From Syntrophomonadaceae bacterium (lineage in GTDB: Bacteria; Bacillota; Syntrophomonadia; Syntrophomonadales; Syntrophomonadaceae): a DNA stretch of 9,948 nt. Below the pieces are notes generated by a model. It was given only the letters and a program-made list of their open reading frames with translations. It ran no database searches and was not told where the DNA came from. The position numbers and the translations under genes are program-made. Within the stretch, counting starts at the first letter, position 1. Every line of letters starts with the position of its first letter. Below are positions 6,722 to 9,948 of the stretch, piece after piece. Where the stretch lies: assembly GCA_030526885.1 (NCBI GenBank), contig JAUNBV010000071.1:1-9948 (forward strand). The letters are read 5' to 3'.

Positions 6722-7816
6722 TTGTACGATTATGCGGATTGTGTATGGATGCCGGCCGATGAACTGGAACAGTTTATGGCGGCGGTATTTCGCGGCCTGG
6801 GAGTGCCGGGCGAGGAGGCGGCGGTGTGCGCGGAGGTGCTCATCGCCGCCGATAAGCTGGGCATAGATTCCCACGGCATCGGGCGCTTGAAGCCCATCTA
6901 CTATGACCGCATCCGCATCGGCATTCAGAACCCGGTCACGCAGTTTGAGATATTGCGCGAAGGGCCCACCACAGCGGTAATCGACGGCCATGACGGCATG
7001 GGTCACGTCATCTCCAAGCGCGCCATGCAGATGGCCATCGATAAGGCCAAGAAATTCGGCCTGGGCATGACCGCGGTGCGCAATTCCACCCATTACGGCA
7101 TCGCCGGCTATTATGCGCTGATGGCGGTGAATGAAGGCATGATAGGCATTACCGGCACCAACGCGCGCCCTTCCATCGCCCCCACCTTCGGGGTGGAAAA
7201 CATGCTGGGCACCAATCCGCTGACCTTTGGCATTCCCACCGATGAAGAATTTCCCTTTTTGCTGGACTGCGCCACCGCCACTTCACAGCGCGGCAAAATA
7301 GAGCTCTATGAACGCCTGGGCCAGGAGCTGCCTGCGGGCTGGGTCATTGCCCGTGACGGCTCCACGCTCACCGACCCCGCCCTGGTGCTCAAGCAACTGG
7401 TGGCCGGCGCCGCCGCTTTGACCCCGCTGGGAGGCATCGGGGAGGAACACGCGGGCTTTAAGGGCTATGGCTACGCCACCGTGGTGGAGATACTCTCCGC
7501 CGCTTTGCAGGGGGGAGCCTTTTTGAAAGCCCTGTCCGGCTTTGATGCACAGGGCAGGCCCCGCCCCTATAGGCTCGGGCACTTCTTCATGGCCGTGGAT
7601 ATCGAAGGCTTTACCGATTTGCCGGAATTCAAAAAGACCGCCGGCGACATCCTGCGCGCGCTGCGGGCCTCGCAAAAAGCCCCCGGCGCAGCCCACATCT
7701 ACACCGCCGGGGAAAAGGAATACCTGGCCTGGCAGGAACGCCGGATTAAAGGCATTCCTTTAAATCCGGCATTGCGGGAGCAGATGAAACAGATGCAAGA
7801 GGAATTGGGAATATAG
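6722..7816 (+). CDS. Ldh_2 family malate/L-lactate-type dehydrogenase (COG2055)
   Basis: 364-aa NAD(P)-dependent 2-hydroxyacid oxidoreductase of the Ldh_2 family, unrelated in fold to classical LDH/MDH. Members act on malate, L-lactate, ureidoglycolate, sulfolactate or cyclic imines, so the substrate is open. Motifs seen: GIDSHGIGRL near residues 47-56 (His51), MGHVISKRAM near 93-102, NSTHYGIAGYY near 121-131 (His124, expected catalytic region), TGTNARPSIAP near 144-154, GTNPLTFGIP near 163-172, LDCATATSQRGKIE near 181-194, and HAGFKGYGYA near 243-252, equivalent to the family's usual 'HKGYGLa'. The C-terminal tail is rich in Glu, Met and Gln. It starts at TTG 6722, three bases after the acyl-CoA dehydrogenase stop, so the two are almost certainly co-transcribed and may act in the same oxidation of an organic acid or acyl compound (inference). 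Confidence 0.92.
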   Translation: MYDYADCVWMPADELEQFMAAVFRGLGVPGEEAAVCAEVLIAADKLGIDSHGIGRLKPIYYDRIRIGIQNPVTQFEILREGPTTAVIDGHDGMGHVISKRAMQMAIDKAKKFGLGMTAVRNSTHYGIAGYYALMAVNEGMIGITGTNARPSIAPTFGVENMLGTNPLTFGIPTDEEFPFLLDCATATSQRGKIELYERLGQELPAGWVIARDGSTLTDPALVLKQLVAGAAALTPLGGIGEEHAGFKGYGYATVVEILSAALQGGAFLKALSGFDAQGRPRPYRLGHFFMAVDIEGFTDLPEFKKTAGDILRALRASQKAPGAAHIYTAGEKEYLAWQERRIKGIPLNPALREQMKQMQEELGI

Positions 7817-7818
7817 GG

Positions 7819-8271
7819 TTACAGCAGGCTCATGATGCCGAGGCCTAAGCCGCTTACCAGCAGGGAGGCCAGGAGTACGCCGGCGGCGACGCTCAAAAGC
7901 GAGGTCCAGAAGGGCAGGCGCAGTACTACGGCGGCCAGAGAGCCGGTCCATGCCCCGGTACCGGGCAGGGGGATGCCTACAAAGATGATGAGGCCCAGCC
8001 AGCCCCAGCGTTGAATGTTGGCTTCCAGTTTGCCGCTGCCCTTTTCTGCGATGCGGTTAACCCAAGCTTCGACGCGGGGAATGTGCACCAGCATTTTAAA
8101 CAGCCAGTTCATGCCCAGCAGGATAAAGGGCACCGGCAAAATATTGCCGATGATGGCCAGCACCCAGACCTCAAAGGGCGGCAGGCCCATGGCCAGCCCT
8201 ACCGGTATGGCGCCGCGCAGTTCCAGTACCGGCGTGGCGGCGGTCAACAATACTATCAGTTCAGGGGGCAT
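7819..8271 (-). CDS. Putative small multidrug export/COG2426 family membrane protein
   Basis: 150-aa integral membrane protein of the family annotated as 'small multi-drug export protein' (PF06695/COG2426); actual transport activity is largely undemonstrated. Signature pieces are ATPVLELRGAIPVGLA near residues 12-27, IIGNILPVPFILL near 40-52, and IFVGIPLPGTGAWTGS near 96-111, the most conserved block. They alternate with hydrophobic helices; about four to five membrane segments are expected, including one at the extreme C-terminus. ATG at 8271 follows AAAGGAG (8287-8281) with 9-base spacing; a TTG immediately upstream (8274) would add one residue and has 6-base spacing. A good promoter lies just upstream on this strand. 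The gene converges on the Ldh_2 gene with two bases between stops. Confidence 0.9.
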   Translation of the reverse strand: MPPELIVLLTAATPVLELRGAIPVGLAMGLPPFEVWVLAIIGNILPVPFILLGMNWLFKMLVHIPRVEAWVNRIAEKGSGKLEANIQRWGWLGLIIFVGIPLPGTGAWTGSLAAVVLRLPFWTSLLSVAAGVLLASLLVSGLGLGIMSLL

Positions 8272-8302
8272 CAAATGATGCTCCTTTCTTTTTGCTCATA
8301 CC

Positions 8303-8331
8303 ATCATACCTTGTCCCGCTGCGCATGGCAA
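8303..8331 (-). promoter_or_regulatory. Sigma-A promoter for the small export protein gene
   Basis: On the minus strand, TTGCCA (8331-8326, 5/6 match) and TATGAT (8308-8303, 5/6 match) are 17 bases apart. The start point should be near 8296, giving a short leader of about 25 nt with the SD at 8287-8281. A second, poorer match (TTGCTG, 17 bases, TATGAT) lies further upstream on the same strand around 8395-8367. Confidence 0.7.
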
Positions 8332-8372
8332 CCCTAATTATCGGCGCAGTGTCGTGCTAATACATCATATTT

Positions 8373-8402
8373 GCAAATGCCCTTGCCAGCAAGCATTTTT
8401 GC
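8373..8402. repeat. Imperfect palindrome/stem-loop in the divergent intergenic region
   Basis: GCAAATG (8373-8379) pairs with CATTTTTGC (8394-8402) with two bulged T bases. Inside it, CTTG (8382-8385) pairs with CAAG (8390-8393) around the loop CCAG. The element lies between the two divergent promoters. It could be an operator or a weak hairpin; a terminator role is less natural because no gene reads into it from either side. Confidence 0.4.
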
Positions 8403-8423
8403 TGCATGGTAAAATAACAAAAA

Positions 8424-8435
8424 TGGTATTATAAT
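8424..8435 (+). promoter_or_regulatory. Candidate promoter -10 region for the TauE-type gene
   Basis: Overlapping -10 candidates occur: TGGTATTAT (8424-8432), an extended -10 with 5/6 hexamer match, and a perfect TATAAT (8430-8435). No convincing -35 was found at 16-18 bases. The predicted start near 8441 would give a leader of about 20-25 nt ending at the SD (8453-8457), consistent with translation starting close to 8464. Confidence 0.5.
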
Positions 8436-8452
8436 GGAACGGATTTCATATT

Positions 8453-8457
8453 AAGGA
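8453..8457 (+). promoter_or_regulatory. Shine-Dalgarno upstream of the TauE-type gene
   Basis: AAGGA is the only good SD before this gene. It points to initiation around 8463-8468, where the in-frame codons are CTT (8464) and ACG (8467), not ATG/GTG/TTG. The canonical GTG at 8509 is 51 bases away and has no SD of its own. Confidence 0.5.
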
Positions 8458-8508
8458 TGTGAGCTTACGGCTTATTTAGCGGTCATAATTATAGGTCTGC
8501 TAGGCGGC

Positions 8509-9246
8509 GTGCTGGGCGCTATTCTGGGGCTGGGGGGCGGCGTCATAATGCTGCCGGCTCTGGAGATGCTGCTTCATTATGACGCGGCCATGATGGTGGG
8601 CACCACTATGCTGGCGGTAGTTTTTACCTCCGCCGGCGGCGCGTGGGGCCATTTCCGCAATGGCAACGTATTGTGGCGCGAAGGGCTTATCGTGGGCGGC
8701 GGCGGCCTGCTGGGCATGGTGCTGGGGTCATGGATATTCAAACACTATATGTCCTCCGACACCAATTTGATTTTCGTGCTGTTGGGCATACTGTTTCTGT
8801 TCATGACCTTAAAGATGGGCCGTGAAGCCTGGCAGGAGTGGAGCGCGAAAGGGGAAACGGCGGCGGTCCTGGACGAGAGCCCGACGCTGAGCGCGGGGCG
8901 GGTGGCGGCGCTGATGCTTTTGGGCCTGTTGACCGGAATTTTCAGCGGCATGTTAGGCGTGGGCGGCGGCTGGATATTGGTGCCGGGCATAATCATGATC
9001 GCGCGGCTTTCCCCCCATAAGGCGGTGGGCACCACCATGCTGGCCATGTTGCCCATTGCGATTTTAGGCGCTTCCATCAAGCTGGCGCAAGGCTTTGTGG
9101 TATGGCCCGACGGCCTGTTCCTGGGCCTGGGGGCGCTTATCGGCGCTCAACTGGGGGCTCGCGTGTCCAACCGCATACCGTCCAAGGTGATGAAACTCTT
9201 GTTTTCCGTACTGTTTTTATTGCTGGCGGTAAAATATATATTGTAA
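8509..9246 (+). CDS. TauE/SafE-family membrane permease (sulfite/organosulfonate exporter-like)
   Basis: Integral membrane protein of the TauE/SafE (COG0730) family, whose characterised members export sulfite, sulfoacetate or related anions; the substrate here is unknown. From GTG 8509 it is 245 aa. The family's internal duplication is plain: GLGGGVIMLPAL near residues 7-18 against GVGGGWILVPGI near 150-161, and VGTTMLAVVFTSAGGA near 30-45 against VGTTMLAMLPIAILGA near 173-188. A hydrophilic linker near 103-130 joins the halves. The start is a problem. The open frame continues upstream to 8455 and encodes ELTAYLAVIIIGLLGG, the expected first part of helix 1, with the SD at 8453-8457, but it has no ATG, GTG or TTG there. 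The mature protein is therefore probably about 14-15 residues longer, using a rare start or hiding a sequence error. The rhomboid gene follows 12 bases after the stop. Confidence 0.88.
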   Translation: MLGAILGLGGGVIMLPALEMLLHYDAAMMVGTTMLAVVFTSAGGAWGHFRNGNVLWREGLIVGGGGLLGMVLGSWIFKHYMSSDTNLIFVLLGILFLFMTLKMGREAWQEWSAKGETAAVLDESPTLSAGRVAALMLLGLLTGIFSGMLGVGGGWILVPGIIMIARLSPHKAVGTTMLAMLPIAILGASIKLAQGFVVWPDGLFLGLGALIGAQLGARVSNRIPSKVMKLLFSVLFLLLAVKYIL

Positions 9247-9258
9247 AAGAGGTAGCCT

Positions 9259-9942
9259 ATGTTTCCGTTGAAGGACAGTGCCAAAAGCGAACATTTCCCC
9301 ATCGTTACGGTTTGCTTAATCGCGCTCAATGTGCTGGTGTTCCTGTGGGAGCGCTCGCTGGATTACGGCACGCTGGAGTATGTCACTTATCAGTTCGGCT
9401 TTGTGCCCGGTTATCTGACCGCGTATCCCTTGGATCCGGTTTCGTGGCTGACCATCCTTACCGCATCTTTCATGCATGGCGGCTGGATGCACCTCATCGG
9501 TAATATGTGGGTGCTGTGGCTGTTCGGGGATAATGTGGAGGATAAAATGGGGCGGGGGCGGTTCCTGCTGTTTTATCTGTTGATGGCTGTGCTGGCGGGT
9601 TTATTTCACTGGCTCACCGAGGTCGATTCCATAGTGCCGGTAATCGGCGCTTCCGGCGCGGTAGCCGGAGTGATGGGCGCCTACTTTCTCATGTTCCACA
9701 ACGCCCGTATCTTCACCTATATCGTGCCCATCTTCTTTGTCAATATCCCGGCCTGGGTGTATCTGGGCTTCTGGATTCTGTCGCAAGTATATTCGGCGTT
9801 CATGGCGTCCGCCAGCGGGATGGCCAGCACCATCGCGCTGTGGGCTCATATCGGCGGCTTTGTGGGGGGCATGCTGCTCTACCGTTATTTCCTGCGCGCT
9901 CGCTGGCGCCGGGTAGCCGAGGCGGAACACGGCCCTAGATGA
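9259..9942 (+). CDS. Rhomboid-family intramembrane serine protease
   Basis: 227-aa multi-pass membrane protease that cleaves transmembrane segments of other proteins inside the bilayer. All catalytic elements are present: HGGWMHLIGN at residues 73-82, supplying the conserved His73, His78 and oxyanion-hole Asn82; GASGAVAGVMG at 130-140 with nucleophile Ser132; and WAHIGGFVGG at 195-204 with catalytic His197. The short cytoplasmic N-terminus, the WERSL...QFGFVP loop region and about six helices match bacterial rhomboids, and the Arg-rich C-terminus should be cytoplasmic. ATG 9259 is preceded by AAGAGG (9247-9252) at 6-base spacing. The gene lies 12 bases behind the TauE-type permease and shares its transcript. 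The coding region is complete, with TGA at 9940-9942, six bases before the window ends. The substrate cannot be told from sequence. Confidence 0.96.
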   Translation: MFPLKDSAKSEHFPIVTVCLIALNVLVFLWERSLDYGTLEYVTYQFGFVPGYLTAYPLDPVSWLTILTASFMHGGWMHLIGNMWVLWLFGDNVEDKMGRGRFLLFYLLMAVLAGLFHWLTEVDSIVPVIGASGAVAGVMGAYFLMFHNARIFTYIVPIFFVNIPAWVYLGFWILSQVYSAFMASASGMASTIALWAHIGGFVGGMLLYRYFLRARWRRVAEAEHGPR

Positions 9943-9948
9943 ATTCCA

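Noticed and set aside
9941..9946. GAATTC (EcoRI site) at the very end of the window, as a possible cloning junction.
   Set aside because: A single 6-base site is expected by chance, and the rhomboid gene is complete and normal up to it; no vector-like sequence follows.
1..9948. Defence island, mobile element or biosynthetic gene cluster.
   Set aside because: No transposase, integrase, nuclease, toxin-antitoxin, CRISPR or megasynthase motifs were seen, and composition looks even across the window; the genes look like ordinary chromosomal functions.

Overview
This window is a GC-rich (by eye roughly 55-60% G+C) stretch of bacterial chromosome with nine clearly assignable protein genes and one small unassigned membrane-protein gene. 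No rRNA, tRNA, CRISPR array, insertion sequence, phage gene or toxin-antitoxin pair was seen. A low-to-moderate-confidence reading is a Firmicute (Clostridia or Negativicutes type). The grounds are a transketolase split into N- and C-terminal subunits, a VanZ-like protein, the COG2426-type small export protein, frequent GTG/TTG starts with strong purine-rich Shine-Dalgarno (SD) sequences, and textbook sigma-A promoters in AT-rich gaps. The sequence alone does not fix a genus.

Layout. (1) 61-1871: two-gene operon for the transketolase N and C subunits (non-oxidative pentose phosphate pathway). (2) About 1917-2795: a sigma-A-like promoter, a 63-residue two-helix membrane protein of unknown function, and a VanZ-like membrane protein. 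(3) 2816-4758: a strong promoter driving a 616-residue membrane-anchored nucleotide-sugar 4,6-dehydratase/epimerase of the CapD/WbpM/PglF type. (4) 4760-7816: an extended -10 promoter, a leader of about 115 nt with self-complementary arms, then a 601-residue acyl-CoA dehydrogenase and an Ldh_2-family malate/lactate-type dehydrogenase, three bases apart. (5) 7819-8271, minus strand: a small putative export protein that converges on the previous gene with only two bases between stop codons. (6) 8272-8463: a divergent intergenic region with promoters facing both ways and an imperfect palindrome. (7) 8464/8509-9942: a TauE/SafE-type permease followed 12 bases later by a rhomboid intramembrane serine protease.

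How the genes fit together. The window is a series of short, mostly independent transcription units rather than one pathway. Sugar-phosphate metabolism (transketolase), envelope functions (VanZ-like, CapD-like) and organic-acid or acyl-CoA oxidation (acyl-CoA dehydrogenase plus Ldh_2) sit side by side, followed by membrane transport and proteolysis. Nothing amounts to a new multi-gene system. The features most worth a second look are the TauE-type gene, which lacks an ATG/GTG/TTG at the position its SD and first helix predict; the palindrome in the divergent region; the long leader of the acyl-CoA dehydrogenase; and the unassigned 63-residue membrane protein. No stretch over 300 bases lacks a gene; the largest gap is the divergent region of roughly 190 bases.
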